From: Fistularia commersonii
Lineage: Eukaryota; Chordata; Actinopteri; Syngnathiformes; Fistulariidae
Length of the DNA: 64,000 nucleotides
Direction: 5' to 3'
NCBI GenBank assembly: GCA_037954325.1
Contig: JBBMNZ010000017.1
Location: 8,461,001 to 8,525,000 of the forward strand
Below the pieces are notes generated by a model. That model saw nothing but the letters and a program-made list of their open reading frames with translations, made no database searches and was not told the origin of the DNA. The position numbers and the translations under genes are program-made. Of the stretch, positions 19,497 through 32,205 are shown one piece after another; position 1 is the stretch's first letter; the number at the start of each line of letters is the position of its first letter.

Positions 19497-22400
19497 CTGG
19501 TGGAGGACACGGGACACGCGGTCAAACACGCAAGTTCACCGAAGAAACTTTTTGGGAGTGAATGCACGGCTAAGTTGTTTGAAAAAGTTGCGTTATAGAC
19601 GCTGATCTCTGACGTGGCGAAATATCTTGCAGGTTTCCTGTTCTTGCTATTAGTCAGCAAATGCAAATGACTGATCGCACGAGCGTGACCAAACAGCTGA
19701 AGGAACGTGGTGTGAAATCATCTCAAAGTCACCGGGGAATCCGCTGCAAACATTAACAAGCTGTGACATAAAAAATGAGCCATAAACGATGAAAAAAACA
19801 CCATCATGAAATGACTCAAACGAGCAGGAAAATCCCCTAAAACAGTGAGGGATCGCTCTCTCTCGGGCACAGACCCATTAATCTGCGCTCTGAAGGCTGG
19901 TTTCAAAAGGAAAAATAATTGGACGGCAGCCCCTGTTTTTTTTATTGGTCAGTTGTAAACAAAGGGGTGAAGAAAAGCTCTGGGCTGAGACTATTTCAAC
20001 AGGAAAGGAGGAGAAGGAGGTGGAGGGCTCTGCGGGTCTACCTGATAATCTTGATGAGTTCGCTCATGCTGACGTGGTCTGGCACCAGGAACTTGGTCTT
20101 GTCCAAGATGGGAAGCTGCTTCTCCCCTTTATATCTCTCGATGATCACCTGCAGACACAGAGGGCGACAGTCAGCTCGGTGGGGAAGGATGGAGGATTTC
20201 AGCCTCGCTCTGAACCAACCAGACACTCCAATCCGGCGAGAGACTTCGTTCCGTCCTGTGACCGGCTCGGAAGGATCATACGCCGGGGATGTTTGACCGA
20301 AAGGCCTCGGCGAGGAATTCCAGACTTAATTCTCTAACGCGGTTAATTGAGTTACGAGCCGAAACAGCGCTGCGGAGGGATAAACAGCTTCATCACAGAC
20401 CCTCGGCCCCGATCCAGCCCTGTTGTTCATCACACAGCATCCTCTCCCCTCCACTCACACCGGCTAATTAAACATTTCTGCGTCTCGTCTGACGCACAAA
20501 AGAAATAAAAAAAGCTGCATACAAGTGCCAGTGGTTATTTCTGTGTGGAGCCCTGTTGGGGCAGTAACACACTTGCTAATTTTCAATTATTGCCTCTGTA
20601 TTTGTTTGAGCAGCGCAATGAGGGCTTCTCTCTCGAAGCCTCAGCAAGACGCAGACACGCTCTGCAGCGCCGGCAAAGAGACAAAGAGAGAGAGAAACCA
20701 CTGATGGAATGTGACTGTTACATGTTATTTATTTAACTGTAACATGTTTGCCAGACATTGCAAATTAGCTGCTCCACGCCCTTTATTAGATGATACGGTT
20801 TGTCCGTCACGGCAAGCTGACTACTCTATTTTAATCTTCAAAACATATTTTGAGGTGTAATTTTCACAAGAAACAAAACCAAACCTTGCTCTTGTTAGAT
20901 TGCAGGATATCTTGACATTATTCTATATCAGCACAGCTTTTAATACATGCATTTTGGACTCTGTACTTACTAGGTTATATTGATATATGTTATCTCTCCT
21001 CTAAAAATTATTATGTTTGAACTGAAATTAATAGTTAAATCTGATTGAGACAGATGTCTTCATATCTGATTGATCACATTTCATGCCTGGTTGTATTTTG
21101 TTAGTTTTGACCACAAACCAACACTGAAAGTACATTTGAGTGTCAATGATACGATCCTAATAAAATGACAACCTGATATTTGATCAGGCATTTTTTATTA
21201 AACCTCAAAAGAGGCACGTCGACCATTACACATCTATTAACACAAACACCATCCAATCATTGCACATCACTTGCACTGCAGGTCTGCACTCCAGACCCTG
21301 CCCTCTTCACTGCGATTCCGCTCAACTGAAACGGAAGCAGGTAAATTGTTTGTTGAGGCCTCATTGAATCTGTAACAGAGGCTTCAGTGCACACACACGC
21401 ACACCACACACACACCCCGACATGCTCCAGAGTAGCATCCAGGATGAGGTGACATCATGGCGTCAAAGTGCATCTCAGCACTTACAATGACAAAGCAGTT
21501 TATAACCCTTGAGGAGGGGAAGGGGAGTGAACAGGAAACAAGCGCACTCTCGAATGAGAAAAATGAGAGGAGGTCTGACGTGTGTGGCAGCAGATGGAAG
21601 GCTGTGGTGAAACTGAACCTCAAAAACATGCAGTGAGCTGGAGAAACATGAGATTCATGTGTTGAATGGTGATTGTTGAGAATGATGGCACTGGGCGACA
21701 TATGGAGACATCCCATAATGTCCATTTAATGTAGTGATCTAGTGTGGATTTCTCACTTTCAATACATTATCTTACTACTACTACTTTAAAATGTATCTTT
21801 TTTTAAACAACATGCATAACACTGATAATTATGACTTTTATAATTTTCAAGACTGAACATGTAAAATGTTATTTAAAATATGCTTTTTAAAATGTTATTT
21901 ATAAAATTTAAGAATTTAAATATTTAAAATTTCAAAACATTATAATTCAAAATATTTTCAATCATTAATATATTTAAAACATGAAAAAAATGTTTGTGTA
22001 AAGACTTCTGAACCCTAATATTAAAGTATAGTTGGAATAAGTGTTATTATTCTGTTTATTAAACTTTTTTTAACAGCTGCCATGTTGTCTTGACATGTCA
22101 GTGGCCCCTTGCTAAAATCCTACTGGTGTCCTGCTGCTTTTGTTTACGGTCAGATCATCCTGTAACATTTTTGGTCCTCGAAACTGCTTCAGGTTAACAA
22201 CAGAAAGTGCATGGCAGCCTTGAACACTCACAGGTATCTTGTTGGGGTGCTGCTCTCGGATCAGCCGCACATCCTCTACTCTTTGCTCTGAAAGACAAAG
22301 AGGGACAGACACAGATGTGAGCCGCAGGTGCATTGAGGTGGAAAACATAAAAACCAAGGCAGAAATGAGACGACAGAGAGGAGAACATGCCAAGTAGACT

Positions 22401-22776
22401 GGCAGGTTTGCACACAAGATGTAACCAAACCAGCTCCATTCGCAAATCTGAATTTAAATCATCCTTTCGCGACACATTAGTGACTGTGCTCGACCTGGCA
22501 GATGAAACAGAATCATGATATCAAGGAGGGAAAAAGTTATCTAACAAGCTGCTCAAATAAGTAAGACAACTCCTGTGAAAAAGTAATCGTCTTTCAGTTA
22601 ATCCTCCATGGTGAAACCACATTGTTTCACAGGGATTAAGAGATTATTACTACTAAATACAAATAATTTATCTTTTAAAAGAAAGCATTCTGCACTAAGT
22701 TCCCCCTCTTACAATTAGGAATCAGGATATACATGTATGTGTGTGTATATATATATATATATATACATATACATAC

Positions 22777-22832
<56 letters not shown>

Positions 22833-25626
22833 AACACCAACTGGCTAATCCTTTTTTATATTTGTCAATACTTCTGTACTTTGGTCTTTTTTTAGTTTTT
22901 GTCAGCAAATTCAGTGGGATGTTTTCATAATCATGGAAAATGAGATATTGGGCAATTTGAGGAACCCCACGAAACCCTTAAAAAAAGACATCTGGTATGT
23001 GATGTTTCCTTGCTAAACATGTATGGAGATGCATCAAGGGGAAAAAGGCCGGCTGAGGGATTTCCCAAGAAAAGAAGTCACCCCTCATGACCACCTGTCC
23101 ATTCAGTCAGAAGAGAAAAGCATAAGCTTAGTGCTTGCTATCCTTTTGAAATATCCTTTCAAAACAGTTTCAGACATGTTCAGAACGTTATGTAACTTTA
23201 CTTTCAGTTTCTCAATTTTTTCCCCAACAGTCATTCATTATTAGAAATTTTTGAAAAATTTGGTGAGTAAACAGTAACATTGTTATAATTATGCCTATAT
23301 ACATTTGCGACAATAAATGTTTATGGGCCTTTAATTCTAGCCGTGCACCTCTGTGCTTGACTAATCTGTTAACCTCTAGACTAAAGCTGTGGCACTTCTT
23401 CTCTGGGGTTTGACCCCGTTTCCAGTGACTTGTAAATGGGCCAACATACACACCAGATAACACCCTGGGTTAACTGCACTTTGAACCCATGAAAACAATA
23501 ACAACAACAACAGCAGAAACAGAAAAACTGCCAAATAGTCAAAATGATCTGTCCACCAAACAAGGACAAAGTAGGGATAATGTCACAGCCGCTTCAAAAC
23601 ATGACCATCTCTGCCCTGCTTGGCAAGCAGACAGATATCAGAAGCACTTAATGCCAAAGGCCTGGCTATCCGAGGCAGCCGCTTAGTGTTACCGCTGCCT
23701 CGTCCCGTGATGTCTGTCAAACTCTATGTTTGCCAGGATAATCACCTATGTTAAACTCAACAGTTAAAGACTAAATAAATTCCCCGGTGATATGCTCATT
23801 CCATGTTTAACTTCTTGATGGCTGACAGTTTTGAGCTAAACGTGGGGGAATGGAGGCCATCGTTTCCTCGTTACACTTCACAGAATTTAACGTCCGGGAA
23901 CACGGGAGCTCTGTGAGCGTCTTGATATCTCTTGTTACACGACAGAATGGCAAACTGCCTCTGAGTCATCAGTTTCGACAGACACGAAAAGCAGACAATA
24001 GGGAAGTAGTTGAGGTTGAAGCCGGCATGTTTGTTTTTCCCCTCACGGCACGGTGTTTACCAAATGACCTAGTAAGACACGCATCTGAACTGGGGCTTTG
24101 GGCCAGGCCTGCGCCACACTTGTGTTACTGTCACATGCGATTCGCAAAGATCCACAATCCAATTACAAAATGACGCTCCCTCGGTGCTCAGTGTATCTCC
24201 ACTGATGCTTCTCATGTATTCTCCAACAATACATAAAGGGCACGCCGACTTGGGGGATGATTTTTTTTCCCAGAACGGAAATACTAGCTGTTGTAACCGG
24301 AGAAGCGAGCGAATACATATTTCCCTGCATCACACGGCGCATCCTGTCATCCAGGTGGCTCGAAGGTTAAAAGACGCGGCGGAATCGACCACTCTGCTCT
24401 TCAACTTCACCCTAAGCGACTGTCATTGAAAGCGGTAGGACTTGCTGGTGGAACCTTGAAGACACATATACTGGAAGACATCTTCAGGTCTGTATTCACA
24501 CATGTCTAGGCTGTGAAGTAACTACTTTTGCCCAGGCTCCTGGAAGCAGTTATTACCCAAGAAGGAATTTAGGAACCTGCGAGTCCACTTGTGTTGGACA
24601 TTCCTCTTGGAAAACTAAAGATCTGGATGGCTGGGGTCTTTACGCAAGGTGTCCAGATGTGTGTTCACACAAAGAGGGGATACTTGTTGGAGGTAAAACC
24701 AACACAAAGGGGTCTAACATGCAGTGCAGGCTGCAGGGCCTAGACATCAGTGGGTACACGTGCAAACAAACCCCTACAAGGAACTGCCAGCCCCCTTAAA
24801 AACAACCACGTGACACATTCTGACCGGTTGCATTTCATACACGTGACCTGGATGTTTCTTTGCGAACTCACACTCACGTGTTCGGAGCACAATAACGTCA
24901 ACCGGAAGTTGGTTCAGACGCACTCGAGAAAAAAAACAAAAAACTTTCCAGGTCGTTTTGTGAAAACCAAAACAAACTACTTAACGTTCAAATAATCCAG
25001 TGACCGTTTATATAATTATATAATATTAGTTCGTGTGTTATGAAAACGAAGAAGGCCCGGTGTTTTAACTGTATAATGTGGTAACATTTATTTAACAGAG
25101 CCTCGACGTTTAGTCCAAAAAACATTCTCCACTGAGAACAAATAAACGTTGAGGTGTGTGTGCGTATGTAATCTCTTAAACTCCCCTTCTCCTGCAACCC
25201 TCCCATCCCCCAATCCTGCAGCTCGCTCTTGCTCTGCCCCGCATTTCGACACCACTTTGTTTTTCTCCCACCGCCCTGACAGAAGTAAACACACAAGCAC
25301 ACACACGGACGAACCGATAGGCCTCCAGCTAGCGACACATTTCTATTTGTCTCCACCTTTACACAGTGACATTTTCACAGACAAGCTGGTGACTTATTAT
25401 TTACCCAGTGGAACCGGTCCACGACCCGCAAGGTTCACCGGCGTACATTTCAACTGATTTACTAACTAAGTGGCCTCCGGTGGGGCAAGGACAAGCTAGC
25501 TGCTTCGCTCCACTTCCATGCCAGCAAACACCGCTAACCGAGGGCTAAAACGCGCAAAAAAAAAACCGAGATGCGAAATTACCCACCGAACGTCCGTCTT
25601 TGTTTGAAGGTTTTCTCTGAAGGCAT
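19319..25626 (-). CDS. map1lc3b: map1lc3b (microtubule-associated protein 1 light chain 3 beta, LC3B), complete, four exons
   Basis: The coding exons on the minus strand are 25626-25587, 22287-22232, 20148-20042 and 19496-19319 (40+56+107+178 nt = 126 residues plus stop). All have AG/GT borders. The protein starts MPSEKTFKQRR and contains PNKIPVIIERYKGEKQLP, FLVPDHVSMSELIKIIRRRL and FLYMVYASQETFG. Known for the family: a ubiquitin-like Atg8 protein, cut by ATG4 after Gly120, conjugated to phosphatidylethanolamine and inserted in autophagosome membranes, binding LIR-motif cargo receptors. The relevant residues are present: Arg10, Arg11, Lys49, Lys51, Phe52, Leu53, Arg70 and Gly120. The six residues after Gly120 (TTVATQ) differ from the human tail. 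LC3B rather than LC3A is indicated by the N-terminus and the RVEDVRLIREQHPNK segment. Confidence 0.97.
20042..20148 (-). CDS. map1lc3b: map1lc3b exon 3
   Basis: The acceptor CTGCAG ends at 20149 and the donor is GTAGAC at 20041. The 107-nt exon encodes VIIERYKGEKQLPILDKTKF through SELIKII. It contributes most of the LIR-docking hydrophobic pockets, including Lys49, Lys51, Phe52 and Leu53. Confidence 0.96.
22232..22287 (-). CDS. map1lc3b: map1lc3b exon 2
   Basis: The acceptor TTTCAG ends at 22288 and the donor is GTGAGT at 22231. It encodes QRVEDVRLIREQHPNKIP and leaves phase 0. Intron 1, upstream of it, is 3.3 kb and holds an AT microsatellite and an E-box cluster. Confidence 0.95.
22732..22832. 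repeat. (TA)n / (CATA)n microsatellite followed by poly-T in map1lc3b intron 1
   Basis: About 85 bp of uninterrupted or lightly interrupted TA, with CATA variants, runs into a poly-T run of about 18. No coding content. Confidence 0.9.
24757..24880. promoter_or_regulatory. cluster of four CACGTG E-boxes in map1lc3b intron 1
   Basis: CACGTG occurs at 24757-24762, 24807-24812, 24840-24845 and 24875-24880. Two copies are followed by AC, giving CACGTGAC, most of the CLEAR/M-box consensus GTCACGTGAC used by TFEB/MITF factors. A half-CRE (AACGTCA, about 24894-24900) and an ETS-like CCGGAAG (about 24902-24908) follow. The region may be an intronic enhancer or an alternative promoter. Confidence 0.55.
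25587..25626 (-). CDS. map1lc3b: map1lc3b exon 1 (start codon)
   Basis: ATG at 25626-25624 opens MPSEKTFKQRRTF, the signature N-terminal helix of LC3B. The donor is GTGGGT at 25586. The exon ends with one base of the Glu14 codon, at the position I recall for the human gene. Confidence 0.95.
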
Positions 25627-25960
25627 AGTGCGTCAAAGTCAAAGCAGCAGCTGTCGGAGGAAAAAAAGAGCCGTGACAAAAAAACCCGAAGTAACCGGTT
25701 GTAGAAAAGATTACAAAAGAACAATATAAAACTATTCGTTAGCACGTCGCTGCTAGCTTAGCGTTATAAACGGTGACCGTCTGTCACCAGTTGATGTTGG
25801 AGACGGTGTTGATGCGGGCGCTTCCCTTCCCTTCCTCAGCTTGCCTGGTGTTTATATGGGGACGGCTCGGCAAGCAAAACAAACCGGTCAGCTGACCTTG
25901 ACGTCATAGCCCCGCCCACCGCCGTGTTACGTTAGCAGGTCCTGTTAGTCATATGTGCGT
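25627..25960 (-). promoter_or_regulatory. map1lc3b 5' UTR and proximal promoter
   Basis: This is CpG-richer sequence immediately upstream of the start codon. It contains a full CRE palindrome TGACGTCA (25899-25906), a 12-bp palindrome GGTCAGCTGACC (25886-25897) with an E-box core, and a GC box CCCCGCCC (25910-25917). The transcription start is not fixed. LC3B is known to be induced by CREB/ATF4- and TFEB-type factors, which fits these motifs, but binding is inferred. Confidence 0.6.
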
Positions 25961-27039
25961 GTAATAAACAATAATAAATCATAATAAATAATGATAACAA
26001 ATAAAATCATGGGATTCCCTGTATTCTTTTAAAGGAGGTCAAAAGCTGATGTGTAAAACGTATTTTCTTCCGGGTTAAAGACAATTATTGATGGCTCGAA
26101 TGCAAAACCTTTTATCTGCAAATTTTTCGATTTGGGGTTTTTGCATTGAATGGTGAGAAATGGGATGGCTCCACATTTTCAGTCTATCTGCAAGATAATT
26201 TCGCCCTTTCTTTTGAAATAAATGTCACATGGCAAAACTCATATGTGCACAATGAAGCAGAAAAAATTAGGAAAAAAACACTTATCTGCATTGTCAGTGG
26301 TAAAAATACATGCTATATATTTTTAAATTATAGCATACAAATATTGTGTGTGAACAATAGAATGTTCTTGAATATCTTTAACAAAGACCATACTACAATC
26401 AAATGAAAGTTTTTTTTCATTTCCTGAAAAAAGTGTTTTTTCAGATAGCAGGTTTTGCATTCCAGCCATTGTTATACAACTTGCACAGTACCGTCTTTTC
26501 ATATGTATGTATTTTTTTGGAAACATCAGGAAAGAAAGAAATATCATAGTCAAATTTTATTTGGATAAGTGCAGCGCACACACTAGTGATTACCATATCA
26601 TAAATGTAATACCATTTGTAACACTTTGATGCAAATATTTGCAACAAATGATGTTAAAAAGCTAAAGTGCCAGTTTGGCGTAATTGAAATGGCTGTAATT
26701 GATTATAACAGCAAGTTGTGTGTTGATGACTTTACAGGGAATTTGATTGCATTCGATGTAAGATGTGAAGACAGAGAGACCCTCCCATGATTGGATGTGT
26801 TCCACTCACGTTAAATTCCAATTAGTAATTTCAGGAAAAAATGACTATAATAAAATATGAGTAGTGTTGCTGAAAAAAAAAAAAGCATATGATACAATGC
26901 AGTTGATTCTTGTGTTTTTCTTGGGATAAGGATGCATACCGATCTCAAAATACAAGCGAACCTTAAAAAAAAGGTTTCGATGTCTCATGATATATGGTGG
27001 AAAATAAAGGAACCTCAGATTTTGAAAGAGCCTACTTTT

Positions 27040-27232
27040 GAGTTTTTATTTTTATATTTTTACATATCTTTAACGCTATTTTAATTTATTTCTTCTGATA
27101 TTTACTGCATATAATTTTATTTTATTTTATAGTATTTTTATACAAAGTTTTATTTTGATTCTTCTCCACTTTATGATGTGAGCAGGGAATCCTCCTTGGG
27201 GATCAATAAAACATTCTGATTCTGATTTCTTG
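27040..27232 (+). mobile_element. 3' tail of a non-LTR retrotransposon (L2/CR1-like)
   Basis: The sequence 'ggggatcaataaaacattctgattctgattt' is split as GGGGATCAATAAAACATTC plus TGATTCTGATTT. This is the typical fish LINE 3' end with an AATAAA and a TGATTC-type tandem tail. The T-rich part before it is probably element 3' UTR. No coding remnant is visible. Confidence 0.5.
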
Positions 27233-29499
27233 AATGAATAAATAGTTTTCATTGATCCACATTGGAAGTGAACATCCAAGATATTTTTGATTTATTTGAA
27301 TCACAAATAATAGCAAATGATTACCACAAAATATGTCAACTTTAAAAATGTTGCTTCGATTTGGACAACTATTGTTAGTAATTACCATAAAAAAATCAAA
27401 AATAAGTTAAGATCACTCAAAACTTAGAAGAGGACTCAATGGAATTACTTCAAAGTCAGCTAAAAATAGGAAAAAGATTAAAACTTGATTAAACAAAATG
27501 AATCATAAAGTAGTTTACAAAAAGAATATATATTCAAAACGACCTATTTTTAATTACACCAAAATAGCCAATTCAGATTCCGGTGTTGAATGAATCAGGG
27601 CCTGAACATTTTGAACCATGACCTGGACGACATTTTGCTTAACCCCAAAAATGTAGTGATCCATTTTAAAAGGTAAAACCCTTTAACATTTTATACAGCA
27701 CCATCATTTAGTGGACACATCAAGACTCAGTGAGAAATGCTACACACCTGAAAGGGAGTAAAAGAGAATTGTGGTCTTAGTTTGTCTTGTGAAACAGCAG
27801 AGGCTGAATTGTGGGAACGTAAGATCCCTGCAAATGATCTCAGAAGCTGATTCACTCTTTTGAGAGAAACCTGAATTGGATGACATCTCCTATCTCACCA
27901 CCCTTTTAGGCACTGATCTTGCATCAACTTCTCATTGATTAACTCGCATTTGTTTTTTTCAAGGTGCTTCCTGGAATGGCATGAAAGATTTTTTTAAGTT
28001 CTTGTTGTGAATTATAAATGATGAATGTTAAGTCAGAAAAAATAACCAGATGTGTGTCTATAGCTCTTTTCATCGAGTCACAGCTGTCGGCTTTGAATGA
28101 TTCCAGTCCTCTGATAACTTATGCATTGTCATCATCGGCTTGTGTTATATATTAATGTCATAATCCCCTCTTTGTTTAGCTGATCTTTAAACGAACTGCA
28201 AGTTCTGCATATTCCTTGCGATTTATGTTTCCACAACCGGTAGAACCGGGTTATTGCCAGACTTGATGTCAGTATTTCAAAACAGAGCTCATAAGACTTT
28301 AGCACACTTTATCACTTTGAGTGACCTGACCCGAGAGGACTGTGCCAAGGTCCATCTGATGCCATGAACAGAGACTCCTAGTATATCTGTCTCCAAAGGC
28401 TATTAGATCATTGTGATTTTATCCCACAGAGTAGAAATCCAGAGAGCAGTTGACTGGTGTGACGCAGAGCACGGTGACTTGCATGTCATGTTAATTTTCA
28501 GCTCTCAGCTCTGCGTCTCTAAATAAGTTTAGTGTATGGAAGGCGGATGAAGTTACAGGCTCAGGCGATGAATCGAGGTAAAGGGCGACTGTAATTTAGC
28601 TTTAGAAACTGCCACGAATGAAAACCCCTGCACAAAATATTCAACTAAAACACGAGCATCATTAGTGGTGAAATGTTGTTAAAGTGCCAATGTTGTGTTG
28701 ATTCAGGCACTCCAGCTCAAATTGACCGTGTGATTTGTTCCTTCCTTCCAACGACGTAAATCCAAAATGCCTGCTCTCCATGAATTAAGAAACATTACAA
28801 CCAGTGCATATCCTTAATCTAATGGGATTTATAATTGGTATTTGAGTTCTACAAACTTGGAAAATGAAAATGGAATTAAAAACAGCATATTCTTGCAATT
28901 ATTGTTTGAAAAAAGGTTATTTAATGAATAGCAAGCACAATTTGGACTTGTGGCTTTATTCACTCTTCTATGTCGTCGTTTTTCCAGGAGTAAAACAGTA
29001 GTAATAATCTTAGCATGTAGAATTTATCACTAAACACTAAAATTCAATGTGAAAAACAAGGTCAAATTCCACAATCTAACACAATTACATAAAGAGGCAT
29101 TAGTGTGTGTGTTTGTGTGTGTGTGTGTGTGTGTGTATGGGCCTGTGTGTTGATGAGTCACCGGGTTAAAGGTGTGTTTTTGTGTTTCACTTTGAACACT
29201 GTGACCACGGAGAGGTGATTCATGCACATATTAAAGAAAACACCAAATGGCGGATATACTTTTGGAATTTCGTTCCTTTAAATAAGCGAGCAGAGAAGAT
29301 CAGACCGATGAGAGTAAAACTCAGGCCTACCATTTAAATTAAGTTTCTTAACTGAGGAAAAGTTGAGTCCGAGAACAACCTCATTATCTGCTATAATCCC
29401 CTCCCATTTGTGTCCAGACCAAGGATAATTGGGAAAAAAAATTGGGAAAATTGTCCCTGATGAATGAGTGAGTGAAGGGTTAGGGTTAGGTAAGGGTTG

Positions 29500-29627
29500 T
29501 TTTTCCATATATGTGGCCCAGGGTGTACCCTGCCTGTTATCCGATGACAGCTGGGATAGGCTCCAGCATCCCCCGTGACCCTGAGTGCAGGATAAGCGGA
29601 AGAAGATGGATGGATGGATGGATGTTT
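29500..29627 (+). repeat. 3' half of SINE-like teleost repeat ending in (ATGG)n
   Basis: The motifs 'cagggtgtaccctgcctg', 'gctgggataggctccagc' and 'aggataagcggaagaaga', followed by (GATG)4, match the common 3' end of this fish repeat. The head is missing. Confidence 0.65.
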
Positions 29628-31899
29628 GCAAAACAGGTGAATGTATTGAACAGATTCATAGGAACAGTGATTGGTAGTCAAGTGTAAACTCCATTTGCAA
29701 CACGACATATAAATCCAGGAGATACCAATGTGCAGGAAAGTGGGTATCTGAAAACCAAATTATGATTATCAGTCCAAAAACAGAAAGTACCTTCACTCTG
29801 CAGTCATCTGTTGTGGGGACAGGAAGAGAGGGGGTGCAGGTGAAGGGAGCAGAGGCTGCAGTTCCTGGCTTTGTCCAGCTGGTGGAGAACTTTGATCACC
29901 TGTTGCTGTTCATCCCCTCACTTCTGTGTTACTTAGATTCATGATGTGATATAAAAATGCAGAAAAAAGTCTATATTTGATCGATTTTACTCTTTACAGA
30001 GCCAATTTTGATAAGTCTGTGCTCTTCTTTTCAAAGAATACACACATACACACACACACATACATATAGACATTTATGTCCTCGCTGCCAAAAATTCAGA
30101 ACAAAATATGGTCTAAACAAGAGGCCCCCGTCTCCTAATCCTTTCTTCAGCTTCCTTCTGCTGATGTTGCAGCAGGTTTGTTTGGACTTTATTTTTAGGA
30201 TGGTGTGAAGCCTCCCCTGCAGAGCTCCACCTGAAACCCCAACTGTTGTTCAGTCAGGTGTGCGTATGTGTGTGTGCTGTGTATCCCTGCTGTGTTGACA
30301 TTAATCTATTTACACAGTCACATGTTGGGGGCTTTCTTCCTTTTTAGGGATAAAAAGAAAACCCCCGTTATGTAAATCACAACAGTGCAGGTTGAAGACT
30401 CGTGGAAAGGTTAGGTCTGGGCCGAGGACGTGTCTGTGCTCTGAAGTGACAGAGATGCGTGTGTCTCAGGAGGACACGGGGAGATTAATGTGTGCCCACA
30501 TGCAGGCCCCCGACCGAGCATGTCTAGGACAGATATGAAGTCACTCAAAAATATCTGCGGCTAAACACATAAAAACACACACACATCACCCCCCACCGGC
30601 AGGCGGTGTATTTGTCTCAGTGGGGGGGCGCCCCAGAGGACGTATGTGTATGTATATATGCGTGTGGGTTCGTCTATGTACGTGCGTGTGTGCGTATTTG
30701 TGTATGAAGCATCTGATCCATCCCCCGAGTCAGCTGTGGCCACTGATAACACACATGAAAGTGTGAGTCAGGTTTCTGGCTCATAGGTGCATGTTGTGTG
30801 TCTTCCGTGTGCCAGGAGATGCCCCCACCTTTCAATCAAATATTTGCGGTCAATACGACACCCCCCTCCATCCGCCGACCCCCTCTTCCCTTCACCTTCT
30901 TTTAAGTGTGCTCTCCCTTTCTCCCTCCAGCCATTAATTGGTGCGGGTGCGATATCATGGATCTCACCTTGAGTCTCAGATCAAAGCGACCATCTCTCAA
31001 TCAAATACACAAACAGCTGGAGTGTTAATCCATTTGATATGAAATGTTGACACTGCTATAGTGTTTTTTTGCATTGTGGGACAAGACTGGTGTGCTTGAA
31101 AAAAAAAAAGGGAAAAAAGAACAGGTAAGGGATATGAAGGAGCAAAGGTGGACATCAGGTCTCGCACTTACACTTTTGTGTGTGTGTGGGTGTGTGTGTA
31201 TGTGTTGTCACTTGGGGTGAGATAGTTCCCACTGGATCCAGGCGAAACCACTCACTTGTATTGATTTTGTTATTTTAGATTAAAAATCGTGCGCCAGCAC
31301 AGGCCACGGAAAAGAGGGTCTTTCAGGGCAGGTGGTATCTGTCTGGACATGCGTTTTATCTGATTTTCGGATTTACTTCAGTGATACTATCGGGTGGGGA
31401 AACTGCTCATGCTGCACGCTCCTATTCCAGGATCCATAATACAAGGCACAGAAAACAAATATCACAAGTGACTTATTTTTGAACAAATAACATTAAACCA
31501 GCATTAATTGTGAGTAGAAAAAGAATATTGTCAACAGTTTTGGCCTCTGGTAATGTCCAATTACCCATGCAATATAGTCAAAACTATATTTGCATTGCAT
31601 GCAATGACAAAGTATCCCGCCTCATTATTATGCTGAATCTGACCTTATGAAAAATTTCATCTTGAGATCCCGGAGTGTTTTCCAAGGAAACGTGTAGGTT
31701 TTGAGTTTAAGTTTGGAGATTCCTGAAAAAAATGTCAAGTCAGCGGGGAGAAGTACATGAACATATGTTTTCATTGCAAGGCATTCGTACATATTTCACC
31801 TAGAAAATACAATACATTTAATAATTTGAAGAAGCTATTGATTTTTCATTTTATATTCAATGATTAAATACTATTACTAAATACTATTGGCTGCAGCAC

Positions 31900-32205
31900 A
31901 TATTAGATGTTTTGTAGATGGACATGTACAGAGGAGAGATGGTGAATATGTAAGTAGAAGGATGCTGAGGTTGGGACTTGAGGAACACTGAAGAGGAGCT
32001 TTATGGATGGAGTGAAAGAGGACAGTGAGAGAAGAGGATGCAGAGGAGAGGGTGAGATGGAGGCAGATGAATCGCTGTGGCAACCTCTGAAGGGAGCAGC
32101 TGCAAGGAGAAAGAGGAAGATTATTGCCTACGGCCACTGGGAGCTCCAGTGAGCAGCGAGAACCAGCACAAATCCTGCGTATGGATCTGACCGCCTTGGG
32201 AAGCC
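31900..32205 (+). mobile_element. non-LTR retrotransposon fragment, pol C-terminus
   Basis: Conceptual translation with frameshifts gives GHVQRR...RRMLRL, then REEDAEERVRWRQM and a CG(N/D) word. This is the C-terminal end of a fish LINE pol, also present at 41230-41690. The copy is broken and not expressed as a protein. Confidence 0.6.

Larger units (their letters stand above)
25961..31899. other. gene-free stretch upstream of map1lc3b
   Basis: No exon with homology, phase and splice sites could be supported. Contents are AT-rich unique sequence, a LINE-type tail at 27180-27232, a repeat 3' end at 29500-29627 and short CA/TG runs (29105-29137, 30036-30068). The 28060-28800 and 30400-31010 parts are less AT-biased and rich in homeodomain-like ATTA words. 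They may be conserved non-coding DNA, but this cannot be shown here. Confidence 0.5.

Noticed and set aside
29476..29498. Telomere-like GGGTTAGGGTTAGG
   Set aside because: Only about two units; too short for an interstitial telomeric block.
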